In this document: positions 1 through 15,100 of the stretch, piece after piece | How positions within the stretch are numbered: the first letter of the stretch is position 1 | Layout: each line of letters starts with the position of its first letter | Notes under the pieces: model-generated | What the model saw: only the letters and a program-made list of their open reading frames with translations | Told to the model about the DNA's origin: nothing | The model's database searches: none | Source: Daphnia carinata | Lineage: Eukaryota; Arthropoda; Branchiopoda; Diplostraca; Daphniidae | Assembly: GCF_022539665.2 (NCBI RefSeq) | Contig: NC_081340.1 | Location: forward strand, 3,100,001 to 3,164,000 | DNA length: 64,000 nucleotides | Reading direction: 5' to 3' | Translations under genes and position numbers: made by a program

Positions 1-117
1 GCTTTTTTGGGCTTCACACAGAGACAGGATTTTGTTTCTGCTTTTCGTCGTGTTCAATCTACGACATCCATATCCCCCGATTAAGGAATCCCGCTCCGGT
101 TAGCGAGCGGAGGCTGG

Positions 118-3100
118 ATGGATTTGCCGATCCAACACTACAAGGAGAACGGAGCCGAGGAGCAGCTACAACAGTCGCTAGCCATGCGAACCGAGTGGGA
201 ACCTTGCCTGGCGCATCATCCGCCGCTCCAGAGCTTCGGCTGTGACGCCGAGTTGGCCGAGCGAGGAGGAGGACCGCCCCCTCCGCCGCCACCTTCCAAA
301 CGACGCTTCCGCAGCCCCACTTCACGCAATAAACCCAACGACAGTGCGATGTGCGCCACCATGGACGACCGGCACGGAAAGATGCGGGAAACGCTCATGG
401 AACGTCAGGTGAATAATTAATCTATTTTATTTTATTCTTTCCCCCCCCCTTTTTTTTTTTTTTTGGTTTCTTTTTTTTTTTTTTTTGCCTCCCCCAACAT
501 TGTTCTATTCTCTTGTTTTACCACCGATGTAACGACAAAACAATGAAATAACATAATGACTAAATGACGGGGGATGGCAAAAAAGAGAACAAAAAAAAAA
601 TGATAGGTGCATTAAGCAGTCCAGGCGTCATTTATGATAAGCTTTTTTTATGGGTTAGCCTTAATTCTAAGTTGGCAAGTTGTAACGCGAGTGAATGTGC
701 GTGTTGTATTCGGGGTGTCCGGAGGGGGGTTGTGAACGTTATTCAACAGCAGTTGGAGCGGGCTGGTGGATGTTGTTGGACACATCAATAATGTAACACA
801 AGCGCTAGGACCCCTCCCACCTATTAAGAACGTGATCCTCATGCCTACCTCGATCGGGCCCTGATATACCGCGTCTTCCAAGTAAATTACGTCGTCTAAT
901 CCTCGTTGCCGCGTGTCGGCCGCCAGGTCGGAATGTATAAGAAGGACCAAAGTCCCAAGCATAGCCTGACATGTACTCTATTGACTCGTACCAAGTATAT
1001 ATATCTGCCATCAAGCCCTGCACAGCGTACTGTGTTTATATATAGCCATGTACTCACTGCGTGTGTGTGTGTGTGTGTGTCTATTCTATGTTAGGACACA
1101 CATATCGATTGACATCGAAAGAGCCCTGGCCCATTCTTCCCTTTTTTTTCTTGCTTTCTTCCCTATGAGTTCCGTTTTGATCGTATTCTTATTTCTATCT
1201 CATCCGTTTTTTGTGTGTGTTCCTCGACTTGTTTTCTTTTATTTATTTATTTTGTTCTTTTTTTTTTTCTTCAACTGTGTATGTCATTGTATATGTTGTG
1301 TGTTGCCGCCTGGCCACAAGAAAGCAGAGTCTTTGCTGGTTGGCTGAAAAGCTCGTTTCCGTCATTCGCAATTAGCCTCCGGTCCAGTTATTTGTCACTC
1401 CAGTGCGATCGACGACTCCCTTTCTGCTGTCTTTGCTGTCTCGTTTTTTTTCTTTCGTTTTTTTTTTTTCGTTGTTCTATATCTGTGTAAATAAAACACG
1501 AATCGTAGAGATAGCAAGTCAGAGGCCGAATAGGAGACGAGGAGCAAAGATCGCTCATCTCTTGTTAATGAAGCAATCCTTACAGCCAAAGACCTTCTCG
1601 CTCTCCGTAACAATCGATAATGTGATGCCTTCCCTTTCTAAGAACTTCCTCCATCGACTTCTTTTCTTCCTTCGTGTAGACGTACTGTATTTATATCGCA
1701 TTTTTTTTTCCTCCTTCATTCAGTTTTTTTTTTTTTTGGGGGGGGGGGGAGGGTGTTGTTCATCGTGATAGAAGGAACGACTAGAAGCAAAAGAATTTAT
1801 GTGTGTAGGAGGCCCCCCTGTCTTCATTTATGTTTAGGAAGCCGTTGAAAATGATACTGTGGCTCATTCCCCCTTTTTTATCCTTACTGTTTTCCACTTG
1901 ATCTAATTTGTTCTGTGAAAATGGGTTGACTATAAAAAATAATGTTCTTCTTTTGTACCAGGTTCAAAAGGCCGGAGGTCTCTTGGGCGTGACTTCACGC
2001 GGACTCTTGATTCTAGCGCTCCTCTTGGTCTTTATCCTGATCCTGCTCGTCATTATCGTCGTACTGGCCGCCTTGTGGCCGCGCACCAGGGCCCAGGAAG
2101 CGCCGAAAGTCTGCGACACGCCAGCATGCTTACGAGCCGCCGCCCAGGTATTCTTTTTCTTCCGTAATTCTTCTTCCACTTCAGTTGTTCATCCGTCCCG
2201 CTGGTTCAATCGCTTTCTTTTCAATTCCTTTGCCCTCACTAGTTTTCTTTTTTTTTTTTTAAAGACCGTAACGATCATCGCATGAGTGGTCGTCATTATC
2301 GCCCTAACACAAAGGGCCTATCCGATTTCCTCCATTTTCTTTTTTTTTTTTTTCTAACTTCCATGTTCACATCGTAGTACAACCCCTGGGCTCCTCTATT
2401 TGTTGTTTACTTTGTTTTCTGTTGTAGTTCTTTTTTTTTTTGTTGTTGTTGTTGTTGTTAGAGGGGCGGATTATTTTTCCTGCCTTCCATCGCCTGTGTC
2501 TCTTCCGTTGGATCGTTGTTGTTGCTGTTGTCCATTAATCAGGTTCTGCGAAGCCGACTGTATATCTACGAGGTTATCATTCAAGGGCTGGTTGCCTCCG
2601 ATAGGTATTTTTTGTTTCTTGTTTCCTCCCTCCGTCTTTGATACGTATCCCGAATCAAGCGAAGCGAGAGACAGGGAGGATAGTAGCGCGCAGAAAAGGG
2701 GCATCGAGTAGAGAGAAAGGCAGTGCGGAATACATGCAACGCGGACATAGAACAACAACAACAACAACAAGAAAGCAGGGTACAAAAAAAAAAAAAAGAG
2801 AGAGACGGAGAAGATCCATCCAGAGCCAAAGTGGTGCGGAAGAGAGTCCAGCAAAGTCGCTCTTCTATTTGGCAGTGGCCTGCCAAAGAAAACATCCCGA
2901 GGAATGAAGCCAAAAAAACAAACAGAAAAAAAAAAAAATGTTGAACCTTAGACGGGGAGGGAGGGTGCCCTTTGCGCTCAATAGTGGTACACTATCGTAT
3001 AATGACGGACGGCTAACGCATAAGAAGATCCGTGTGTGTGTGTGTGAAAACGAATCCGTCAACGCCGGGCGACTTTTATGGTCGTCAGAGATGGAATCCA

Positions 3101-6100
3101 AATAGAAAAAAATCATCTCTTCGTCTAATCTGGAAAAATAACAAACAAACAAACAAGAAAAAAAAATAAGGAACGGCTGTGTGTATACACACACGCTGAC
3201 TATACGTCTATCATAAAAGAAATAGAACCTTTAATCAGCCCCGACATCGTAGAACTAAATTAGCTATAACCACTTGTTTTTTTTTTCCTGCCTAATTATT
3301 GATCCATCTCACCAGATGAGTGGATTGTGCAATAGGTAAGGCTTTACGTAAAGATATTTTCTCGCGCAATTCGGTGGTTTCCAACACCACAATGCCCCCG
3401 TTCCGTAATTGCATTCAGCTTGGAATGCGGTCCAAATTTTTAACCGTTAGATTATTCTCTTCTGCGGCAAGCGTCAAACCTTTTGATATTCATCAGTTAT
3501 AACGTGCGAGTTACGGGATTGTTCCGTGTTGCAACGTGTAGCCAATGATGCGATGGCATCAGCGTGATCGGTTCTGCCCGATGCTTGCATCGCAAGTGAC
3601 ATCAAAGTCCTATTTATTCGATTTTCCAAGTCGATCTCGACGTCTGTAAGAATTTCAAAAGATTGTGTCGGTAGGGTTTGTGAATACGAGGCGCGGAAAC
3701 AAGAAAACAAGATAAGCAAAGCGGAAAAACAGTTTGGCAACAAACAATGATGACAACAGCTGTTCTGTCGGCTTCAAATGTTTAGCCGAGTGCGTTAAGC
3801 AACCGCGATGGCCACCGAAAAGGACGGAGAAAAAACATAGAATAGCTCGTTTAGATCATATCTAAGCTGCGTTAACCCTTGCTTACGGCCTTCACGCTTT
3901 GAATTTGAATGGAAAAGAGATCTGTTGGGGGGGGGGGGGGGTTAGCGGAACGAGTGTATGCGGATGAGATGGATTTCTTTGCGACGACACGGAATAGAAA
4001 GGCGCTAGAGCGGTAGCCAATGGTCGTGTGTGTGTGGGGCATCGTATGGCGTCGCAACGGATCGGATGGATGACCGCTCTTTCATTTCCAATTCTTCTTC
4101 CATGAGGATGATACCTTTCGCCTTTGCTCTTCACTAACATCACGGATCGTTGGGAAGTGGCGCAGTCCGCAGGGAGGGACAGACGCTCGCTAGCGTTCAA
4201 TTTCGATGGCCAAGGCCAAAAACCGTGACTACCAGACGACTGCATAAACAGTAGTCATTGAAGACATTGAAAACTGGCGATTGCGGGAGCGTGTCGCCAT
4301 CCGAGTTCTTGCTTTCCGGTTTGTGTGTCTGAATCAGTGCGGAGCCATGCAAACTCGACCGAGACTAAAGACAATAGCTGATATTGTATACCATTTCAGA
4401 TAAAACACACACACGAGGAAAACAACCCCTTCAAAAATAAGAGAAATAAAAGGGTAAAAAAAGAAAAAGTAGGCAGGGTTTTTCCTTTTTTTTTTTTTAG
4501 TTTGTCCTCTTGAGTGGTTCCACTGTAGTTGCACACACTCAGCAAGAGGTACGACAGAAGAATCAACTGAGAGCAAGGAACCACAACGAAGATGGGTGCC
4601 GGTGTCAAGTTTCCCCGTGTGTCCTCATTGTTCTCGGACAACTCAGCCTTCGACAGCGTTCTTTTTATTTTTTTTTTTTTTTTCTCCTATTTCCACTTAC
4701 AGTTTTAGGGCACGTTTCAGCGTTACGTTATTCGAGCCACAGAAAGAACATGCATCCTTTTGTGCTCGAAAAGTTTGTTTGCTCTCTCCCTTTCCCGGCC
4801 CTATCTTAGCCGGTCTTCTTTCTTTTTAGACGTTGTGTTATTAGATGTTAAGCAAAAGACTATCGCTATCCATACGAAGCTTTTTTTCTCCTTTTTTTTT
4901 TGCCCGCCATCTCGATAACCACAAGGGTTGGATATCGGAGATTCGGAGCGTGAACGTGCCTGCACTTCGATGACACACCACCTTTTGTTTTGTTTTTTTG
5001 TTTTTTTCTATCTTTTTTGGGGAGGGTTTCAAGTGGTCCATTCTTTTAGCGATGTGCGTTTCTATGGGAAAACCCTGTTTTATTTTCTTATGAGAACATG
5101 CAAACTGGCATTAACCTGTTAGTTCAGCTGATTGCCGTCATTCTCACCCTTATTTTCATAAGAGTCACATTTCGCCATCACGTCCACATTTCTCGTTCTG
5201 GTATTGTCTTCCCTTTTTTTCCTTTCTAGTTCTACACTAACATCCTCTCGTATGTTAGTGTACTTCGTTTGCTATCTAATCCGAGTGTCACACAAGCTCC
5301 TCTCCCCTTCATCTACGCCCCTTTTTATTTGGCTATTCTTCTCGTATTTGTTAATGTCGCCATGTGTAGGAAGAGAAAAAGAAAAACGTTTTTACTTCTA
5401 AATGAAGAAGTGGGGGGGAACGATTCGTCATCTGTTTTCTCAGCTGATAGTCGTGCGGAATACCCTCGTGCGGAGGAGGAATTTTTTTTTTTTTTTGGGT
5501 AGACATGAGAGATGCTGACAATGAAGCTGAGGACTAGGGTAAGACCCCCCCTCCAAAAAAAAGGAGGATGGAACCTTTTGGCCGGCCTATTTTCAGCTTG
5601 ATCAATATTCAAATTGTATCCATCATTCCGTCAGCGCACCGGTTTCCGGATGACTGGAAGAGTAGATCCTGCCCCGCCACGTGTCCCAAAGTCTTAACAT
5701 GAATCGCCAAAGAGACGGATCATGGCAGCAATGCTTCCAGTCTACTATTTTATTTTTTTTTTTTTGTTTGTTTGTCAACTTACCCCAAAGAACTTATCAG
5801 ACAGCGTCTTTCGATTTTGTTTCGGATTTCCCCGAGAAACGCCATCATTGGCTCGTTTTTGGGCCAGTTTTATTCTTTTCTCTTTATTAGACGTTGACTT
5901 GATAATAGCTGACGGCGGACGTGTTTTCATTGTCCGTAAGCAATCCAAGTTGTTGGCTCGGTGGAAAACTACAATTAGCCATTGTGTTATTTGCCCCACT
6001 GCGGTCGAAAAGATCTCAAGTTGGAAAGAATAAAGCAGCAAAGCAGACACTGTACTCCCGAAAGAGAAACTTTTGGAAATGAATTTTCCCGTTTGTTTCA

Positions 6101-9100
6101 CCAGCGGCTGTGTCTCTGTTATTTCCTGCGGTTTTTTTTTTAAAAGGGAAGCCGTTTCTAACGGTGGGAACAGCAGATATCGGTTCAATCCAGACTGTAG
6201 AATACAACAATAGCAAGTAAGGAAAGCTTAGAAAAAAAAAAATAGGGGGGGGGGAGTATCATATGCTCGTTCCTATCACCCACTCCATTATTCCGTGACT
6301 GGGAAATGGCGTGCATTGTGTCATATTGAAATTCGAGGGAATGCCGTACATTTTCCTCCCATTTTCGGTGGGTTTACCGTGCTAATCGACCCGGGGATCG
6401 TAGGGAAGACCACCCACGATCCATAGTGAGGGGTTCTTTATCAAATAAAAATAAGTAAAATTTAAGGGTGGAGAAAGAAGACCCAATCCGTCAGCCACAA
6501 GCCACACACATGAATCGCTCATTGCAAGAGCATTTTTTTTTTCCGGTGAACTTGGTTTAGCTGAAACAAATCACTCAACTTCCCGCTGCCCCTTTTGCGC
6601 CGATTTTTCCAGTCTAATCAACGTCAGTTTTACGTCGTTTTCAATTTTCGCTTCTTCACTCGGCTTTTAGTTTGACCGGCACCCCAATCGCTATCCGATG
6701 TATTCCGTCTTTCGCTCGATCCCATCCGTCTCTGGCAAAGAAATGAAGACATTGAATCTTCCCTTTTGAAATATCTAGTTCCCTACGAGACGTGCTTACA
6801 AATTGAAAGAACGTGTAAACACTCGGGATCCAAAGAAACACCACCATAACAATAAGGGGAAATAACGAAACTCGATCGTTTGTGATTTTCAGATTAACGT
6901 ATAGATACAAAAGACTGATTAGGCAACCAAAGGGTATTTGTTTTTTATATGATAAAAGAACGATACAAAAAAAGAGAAAAAAGGGTAAACATAAAAACAC
7001 GAGCCAAGATACACACACACACTGTTGTTGTTGTTGACGAAACGGCCGGAAATGCTGGACGGTTACGAAGTAAACGGAAGGAACAAATCATTCGAAGTCT
7101 TTTCCATCTAAAATGTGTTATAAAGGAGAGCTATAAAGAAGAGAGAGTTGCATCTTATTTTTTATTTTGTTTTTTTTTTTTTTTGGTTACAAGGTAAAGT
7201 AAAATAAAAAAAAAAGGAATCGATAAAGTACGGAAACGAGGCAGTCAACCTCCTCGGGTTATTGCGTTCTGTGGGGCATAATATGCGGCGGTAGTAATGC
7301 CACACGCTCCACTGGCTGATCGAGATAGATGTGACTGTGTCAGTGTATGTCATTGTGTGTTTGTGTGTCTCGGATGTAGTGGGCAGAGTCTAAAAGCGTC
7401 GGTTTCAATCTCCGCTTCCTTTTGATTTTTGCCGTCTTTAATGGACCCTAGCGCCCGCCGCGGATAGGCCCCGTCGTTCCACCGCACTGCCGTCTTAGAA
7501 ACGATCAAATAGCTCTTTGCGTTTACATTGGCATCGCTATTAACCTGTCGCTTTTCGTACGTAACCTATGTGTCAAACAAGACAAAATTCATTCGACTTG
7601 CGGAAGGCGAAAGGGGAAAAGCCAAAAGAAAGGCGGATATGCAAAATCAATAAATCAAAGCGCCAAGTCGATGAAAGTAAATTGAAATTCTCTTCATGCG
7701 CTCAATATGTTTGCCGTACATACACTTTACGTAGTTACACTTGGGTCGCCCTTTTTATTTTATTTTATTTTTTTTGTTCCTCTAGAACGAAAAAAAATAA
7801 AATAAAATAACGGGCAAAAGTAAATTCCCTACCTCGCATAAACAGGGTCTAAGCGAATTCCGGAAGAACCTGACTGTCGGCCTCCATGATCGTTACGTGC
7901 TACCAGCTAGCCTACTAGTGCGTATTATTCTTAGTTTCCTCTCTTTTTCTCTTTCTCTCTCTCTCTCTCTCTCTCCAGAGTCTTCAACTTACTGCCGTTA
8001 GCGTTGGCACTAGTCTTTGATGTTGACTCCATCAGCATCTTGAATATTCCCTTTTTAGACTCCCTCCGTTGGTAGGGAAGCATCAAAAAGAAAAAAAAAA
8101 AAAAAAAAAAGATTCGACTCGGTGACGCATGCATCACCTCGTTTTCGTTTCCACCATTTTTTTTTTTTATTTTCGACAGCAAAAAACGGAAGAAACTCTC
8201 CCGTCCGCCACTCTCTCTTTCCTCACCCCCGCCTTTCCCAATCATTAGCAAAGGATGGCAGTTGCCGATCGGCACGCTAGTAGGTCCCCTGCCCGCGGAT
8301 CTTCGCCTACATCCAACAAAGCAAAAAAAAAATAAAATAAAATAAAATAAAATCTTTTCATTCTTTCCTTTTTAGTTATGACTTTGAAAACGTATCGTTT
8401 TCTGGCTGAGTAACTTGTCGAAAGGAAATATAGTTCAAGTGTTGATCGTTAGGAGATCGATCGTTTTTCTTTTCTCTATGATGTGATGGGTTCCAAAAGT
8501 TTTGTGTGAGCTCTGTTTTAACTCTTGAATCGTTGATTTCTTTTTTTTTCAAGTTTGTTTTCGTCAGATCAGATTCTTAAAAAAAAAAAAACAACATTAA
8601 ATTGAGATGCCCATCGAGCCAAACAAAAAAATCATTTGGCCTGTTGTTTTGAATGAAATGACGTTATGGGTCAAGAGGAATTTCACATGTGCGTTTGCTG
8701 ATACATCGGCACTCCATTTTCTCGTGTTCGTCATGACGAATAACAAGGGAGAAAGAACGAAAGGCACACGCAATGAATCTCCATTCTATTATTGTCGGAA
8801 GAAGAAAAAAAAAAAAACGCAGTAACAAATCAGCGAACAAATGACGAGAAATCTGTAGGACTTTGTTCTCCTTCTTTTTCTTTTCTTTTCGTCGCTCACG
8901 CTGTCATTTTATCCTGAAGAAAAAAAAAAAAAAAAAAAAAACGCCGTTCTAGCAAAGCAAAAGGCTCACAGACCCGCTGACAGTCGTGGAAAAACGGAGA
9001 GGGGCGTCGGGAGGGCGACCTCGGAACAAAAATGCCAGCCGGAGAATATCGTGCGCATTTCTTCTTTTATAAGTGCTTAGAAATCATTTCTCTGCATTTT

Positions 9101-12100
9101 TTTTTTTTATTCTTCATCGTCTTCTACCCCCCCCCCCCCCCCCCCCTTCTATTTTTATTTGTGTGTGTGTCTTTTCTTCTCATACTCCCGCCTCCCACGC
9201 GCTTCGGCGACTCTTGTTTCATCGAGCAAATGGATTAGGAACAATCAAGTTTTTGGCTCGCGGCCCGCAGTGGCCGATGTTGTTCGGGACGCTGACGCGC
9301 CGCACGGGCATATAGGAGAGATGGGTGAGAAGGGGGGGGAGGGTTAGGGACACTAGTGAGATAGCTTCATTTTCTCTAGTCCCGTTGCGTGTTTTTTTAT
9401 TTATTTTTCGTGCTGCGCCAATATGCGCGAGTACATAAGTCGTGGCTAACGTTTTGCCCGCTTTCATTTTCTGACATCGCTGTCCGGTTTTCCCTCTTCT
9501 TTCTTGGTTGAACTTGTTCTCATTCATGTTTCATTTTTTTTTTTTTTCTTCATCCTTTTTTTTTTGTGTGTGTGTGCTCCGTTTCCCCCCTTTTTTTTTA
9601 TCTTCCTCTGTTGCCTCGTTCTTTTATTTATCCCGCTGTCGGCTGTTTTAAATCCACACGACTCCCGCCCCGTCTATTCCGCGCTAATCAGACGCATTTT
9701 TAAATGGTGAATGACGAAATGAAATAAAATAATAGACGGGCAAAGGAAAAAAAAAAATTTGATGGAACCGCACAGCACCTGAATTCCAAATGATGCCGTC
9801 AAAATCATCAGAAGCAAAAATGAGTTGACTCACGCCAGCGAATGCGAACTGTGCCGACCCATCAACCATCGATGGGGCAACAACAGGGCACAAAGAAGGC
9901 CAGTTCCATCAACGAAGCTCACGTACGCGGCTTGATATCATTGTCTAGACTGTTCCTCTCGATCCCTTCTGTCCGCATCGTTTATCCTAGTCTTCTTTTC
10001 AAAAAAAAAAAAAAAAAAGCGTCGAAAACGCTGGTAAATAGAATAGCATTTCTTTTTTGCTTTCCTCGTCAGGGCACGATGAACGATGTCTTCTTTTTTA
10101 TTTTTATTCCACACGCCTTCACAGTAACTTTTTAGACAGTTCCTTGTACATCATTAAACAAGAACGGGAAAAGAAGAAAAAAAAAAAAAAAAAAACGAGG
10201 ATGGCAGCGAAAGAAAAGACGTGGGGGGGGGGGATCTATAAAAAAAAAAAAAAAAGAAGACGGGCAAAGTTGAAGCGTCAGCAACATCCGTATCTCTTGT
10301 CAAACGAAAGTGATTGGTGGTGGTGGCGTGTAACCGTTTACTGATCAAGGGATTCACTCTGCGGATATTATACATGAGCTAGCAACTTTACGTCAAGCTT
10401 ACGTTCCCCCCTTTAATAAATGCATAGGCACAACGGTAAGATGGCCAGAAGGTTTAATTATTTAAAATGCGACTTCGTTTTGCCTACCGGCGTATCTGAT
10501 GACGTTTAATACGCAAACAAAAATTGGCGTATGTCATTCGGCTGGTTCTTTTTCTTTTCGCCATTAAACAAAAGGAAAGGAAGGATTTCGAAAAAAAAAA
10601 AAAAAAAAGTAGATGACAACACGAGAGGATGGCCTGTGTTTGTACTCAACAGCTGCGGCCATTTGGACAAGAAATTCGACGAGAGTCACGCTGGCTCTTC
10701 TTCGGATCCATCAAAGTCGCTCTCTCTCTCTCTGCTATATACTTGCATACTATATAGCCTCTTTTCAACAGAAATAGCATTCACGTTTGGGCCAACTCTT
10801 TTTTTTTTTTTCTTGGTCTCTCCCTTGTGCATTGCGCGTCTTTTTTAACTTCCTCCCGCCCCTTCCTATTCCTTCTTTTTGTTGTTGTCGTCGTTGTTTG
10901 TGTTTATTCCTGTCTTTTGACGGCTTGCCCTTTCTATCTTCATCGTCGTCTTTTCATGCTGGGGCTCTTTACAAACGTCAAATATGACTGGACGAAATGG
11001 TAGCAATCGGCTGACAACTGACCTATAACTTTGGTGTCTTCTCTTTTTCGGTGATGAAAAACAGGTTATTGGCAGCATGGAGAACCACACGTCGCCGTGC
11101 ACCAACTTCTGGAACTACGCCTGCCACAACTGGTTGGTATCCAATCCTCTGCCGCCGTGGGCCAGCAAGTGGAGCACCCGGGAAGAGCTTGCTCATCGAG
11201 GTACAGTATCACACACACACACACACACACATCTTGCAATAACTGTCCGTCCTTATGTACTGCACAGCTGTTTGCGCTGATGAATCAAACGCGTTTCCAA
11301 ATGCTCAACTCCTGGCCCCCCCTTTCCCTCCTAAAACAGTTTGAAGAGTTGTCCCAGCTTTGAACAGCAAGTTACGCAGACACAGTTCGATTGCTCCATC
11401 GAGCATGCGGACGTGCCCAACATCTGGTCGCATCGTGTCAATATAATAACAATGCAGAGGGACAAGGCAGTTGCCGTAGAGAACTTTAATCACCACGGCT
11501 ATAGGAATCATATCCATATTTTTTTTTTTTTTTGAAAACACCGCCTTATTCCCTGTTTAGTCCTAGACGTAGTTAAAGATCTATATAGTGTTTCATTAGC
11601 AAAGCTTCCGGCATGCTCTTGTAGGCGGCGCTTTGTTTCCGCAAACGAACGTTGACTTTGGATGTATAAACACGAATGGCTACGACAGCGGCCAAGTGCG
11701 GAAGGACAGGAGATGTATACAAGGCAAGAGGGGGGAGGAGGTTGAAGATCCAATATGGAGATAATCAAGATGAGCTGCTTATTGCCAGCTGGTTGCTACT
11801 AAACGGAATATACGATCGTCAAGTCCGTCCGTCGCTTTTCAGCTATTCAAGTTTATGTGCACGGCATTGCAGTGTAGTTCCTGTTTCTCATTTCGTTCTT
11901 CGCTCTTCTTTTGTGAGCTTATGTCATCTCGGCCGGGCTTTCTCTCTTGTCCTTTTTTGTTGTTGAATTGCGGATTGATAAGAAGTTGCACGCCAACACA
12001 ATCGTCCCTACCAGCGTTCGGATTCTTTTTCTAAAGTCAAACTATCAGAAATCCGCAGTATTAATTCACCTATCATAAAATCTTTGGAAGAGTATTCTTG

Positions 12101-15100
12101 TATCTTTTTTTTTTTTCTTAGACATTTTTTTACGTGCTTCCCAGCGTTCTCATTTCTTGTTGCTATTTTTTTTCGTTTGCACATTTTCTTTTCATCGTCA
12201 TTGACGTCGGCCTCGCTGACATCGTTTTCTTGCCCTTTTCGTATATTTTTTTTTTCTTTCTCTCTCGCTACCAGTGTCATCTTTCAAAGTTGACAGAAAG
12301 ACTTCCTTTCGTCGTCCGTTTCTTTTGCCCGTCTTCTAGGTCGTGCGTACATTGCAGTGATGTAACTGAATGGCCAGCCATTCCAGCGCGCGCGCACCCT
12401 GTCTCACATCACTAGGCTTTTTTTTTTTTTTCCCTAACAACCCACATAACAAAAAAAGAGAAAGAATATGAAGCCAAAGAAGATATGCACAAGGAAAAAA
12501 AAAATACACGCAGATAACAACCAAAGAATTTAAGGAATAAAAGTTGAAAAAAAAAAAAAAAAATATATATACAGGATCGAGCGGAAGCGTTCCACCGCTA
12601 GGGAAATGCATTGGGAATACGGCTTGTCTACTTTCTCATAATCTGAATCGATTCAAAGGAAATAAATATCGATTGGCCCGTCTTTATCAGTTTACTTGAG
12701 CCTTACGTTCTACAAAGTCCCTTGTGCCCATTTCTGGAAAGTCCCAGCCTCAATGTTCGGTTCTTTTTACTTTATTCTTCTCTGTCCTTGTCAATTTGAA
12801 ATTCAAAGCAACTTTTCGTCCTACGTTCAACCGCAATAAGGAATTTCTAAAGCGGAACGTAAAGATTAAAAGGATTAGCTTCATTGCGACCGTACTGCGC
12901 ATTCCTTTTATTCTTTAGCTTTTCGTTTTTGTTTTTTTTCGTTCATCCAGCATAAATCGAGAATTTCTCCGAGGGGGACATGATTTCCGACGTAAGAGTT
13001 TCGAATCGAAATGATTAAAAGTCCCTACTGTTGTTAGACGTGTAGAAAACTGCGCCAAAATCACGCGTGATATTTTCACGTCTTATTTCATAAGATGACG
13101 TGTGTTCGATGCAATCAAAACGAACCGATTGAAAACATAAAAAGAATGTAACAAACAGGCAGCTCCGCGGAGGAGCGAGACATTTGTACTCTTTTGAATG
13201 TTTAGATTATAACGTTTGTTTTTGTTTATTTGTTCTCTCGATTTTTGCCTTTTATAGCGCACGAAGAGATGAGGAAGCTGATCGAGACGATGCCGCATCC
13301 AACGCGAGTCGACTCGCTATCTTGGAAGCTCAAGTACTTTTACGAATCCTGCACTGCTCTCGAGCACATCGTCGTTCCCGAGCAGAAACTCATCCGCGTC
13401 ATCGATCAAATGGGTATGGATATAGTTGTCACCATCATTCGTTTATGTATTTGTATGTATTTCGTTCATTAGCATACCGACGCATTTCGCACGTCTCATT
13501 CGATTTGATCTTTCATTTCCTTCACTCCGCAACGTCATTGAATCCATTTGCTTTTAAATATTGGTTAAATTATAATGATGATAGCAGTTGGCTACCGTCT
13601 GATCGAATTCGAATTTTTTATTTATTATTATTGTTATTATTCCTCCTTTTTTTAATTTTTATTTTGATGGACTGGAATAATGCAGGCGGCTGGGGAGTCC
13701 TGCGGAGCTTTTCCGTCTATTCGTGGAACTTCCGCATGGTCCTGCGTCGGTTGCACGCCGAGTACGGCGTCAACGCTTTCTTCCGCGTCGACGTTGTCGC
13801 CCATCCCAACTTTCCCGACAAGAGCATCGTCAGAGTGAGTTTGCTCTTTCCTTTCATATTTCTTTTTTTTTTTTTTTTTTCGCCAAATGTATTGAATGCG
13901 TTATAGGGAGGGTCTAGGACTCGATGGTTGGACAAGTTAAAAGAAGAAGAAGAAGAAGCAAGTGACAACAGCGACAGCAATAAAATAGCATCAAACGTTT
14001 TTTTGTGGGTTTTCCTTTCTTTTTTCTGCGTCATTTTTTGAAAGGCGAATAAAAAGGGAGATAGGTTATTTTCTATCTATATGAAGCATTTTGTAAAGTT
14101 CTCTACCTATTTGGATTTTCACATCATCGAAATCGGATGAAAAGAGGCTCAGGGGATGGGAGGTAAAAAAAAAAGTAAGCTTTGGAATCAAGTATCGATC
14201 TGGTGCGTATATATATGTATACAGTATACACACACAAACATTCGTGAGTCTTCTTATCTGTCTTTCTTGTCCCGGCTTTCACAATCCCCGCTATAGCACT
14301 CAGCTAACTTGGCCAGTCATTGCTCCCACTGCGAACTGCCAGGGATATACCACAGCTACCATCATCTGGGCAGCAGAGTAATGCAAATCGAAATTTCCAT
14401 GTCAACTTTGGAAGGGTGAACAGGAGGGGGGAAGGAGAGGCAAGAAACAAACACAAAGCCCTCATCTTTTTAAAGGTTGAAGTGCCGTCATCTCTGCCCG
14501 TTCTTTAGCGCTCGTATAAACAGCCGGGCAAAATGCTCTTTCGCCGTATCTCCTTTTGCTCTTCTCTGCTCGTATTCTTCTTTTTCAGACGTTTAAGAAT
14601 ATTTCTCGCCTCGGAGCTTAACAAGACGGTCGCTTTTGTGTGCGTAAATACGCGGACAGTGTGTCTGTTGGGTGTGGTTTTTTAAAGGGAAGCGGAGAGG
14701 AAGAATGGTAGTATGTTCTACTAAGCAAAAAGGCATATGAAACATATAGATGAATTGCTTGTCACGTCGCATAGCCCGTAGTGTAACCCAACAACAACAA
14801 CAACAACAAAAAACAGAAGAGAAAAGCGGAAGATTTGTCGCCTCCCGCTTTTCTTATTCACCTCCCACTCTTTAGCGTAATGCGTGACCGCGGGAAAAGA
14901 TGAGAGATGGCCTTCGAAAATCGACTAATATGATATATATATACACATCAAAAATCAAAAGATCGATACGTGATGCAAGAACTCTGGATGGGGAGGAGGT
15001 GGGAAGGTTCTCGTGCGGGAGAGGGTTGCAGGCCGGCAGGGGAGGAATGGGATGGTCCGAACGTCATGCATGAATGTATGACCGACGATGGAAAAAGAGA

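Noticed and set aside
1048-1768. Long open frames through poly-T/pyrimidine stretches in introns
   Set aside because: They encode phenylalanine-rich low-complexity peptides that come from homopolymer tracts within intron 1 and have no splice or domain support.
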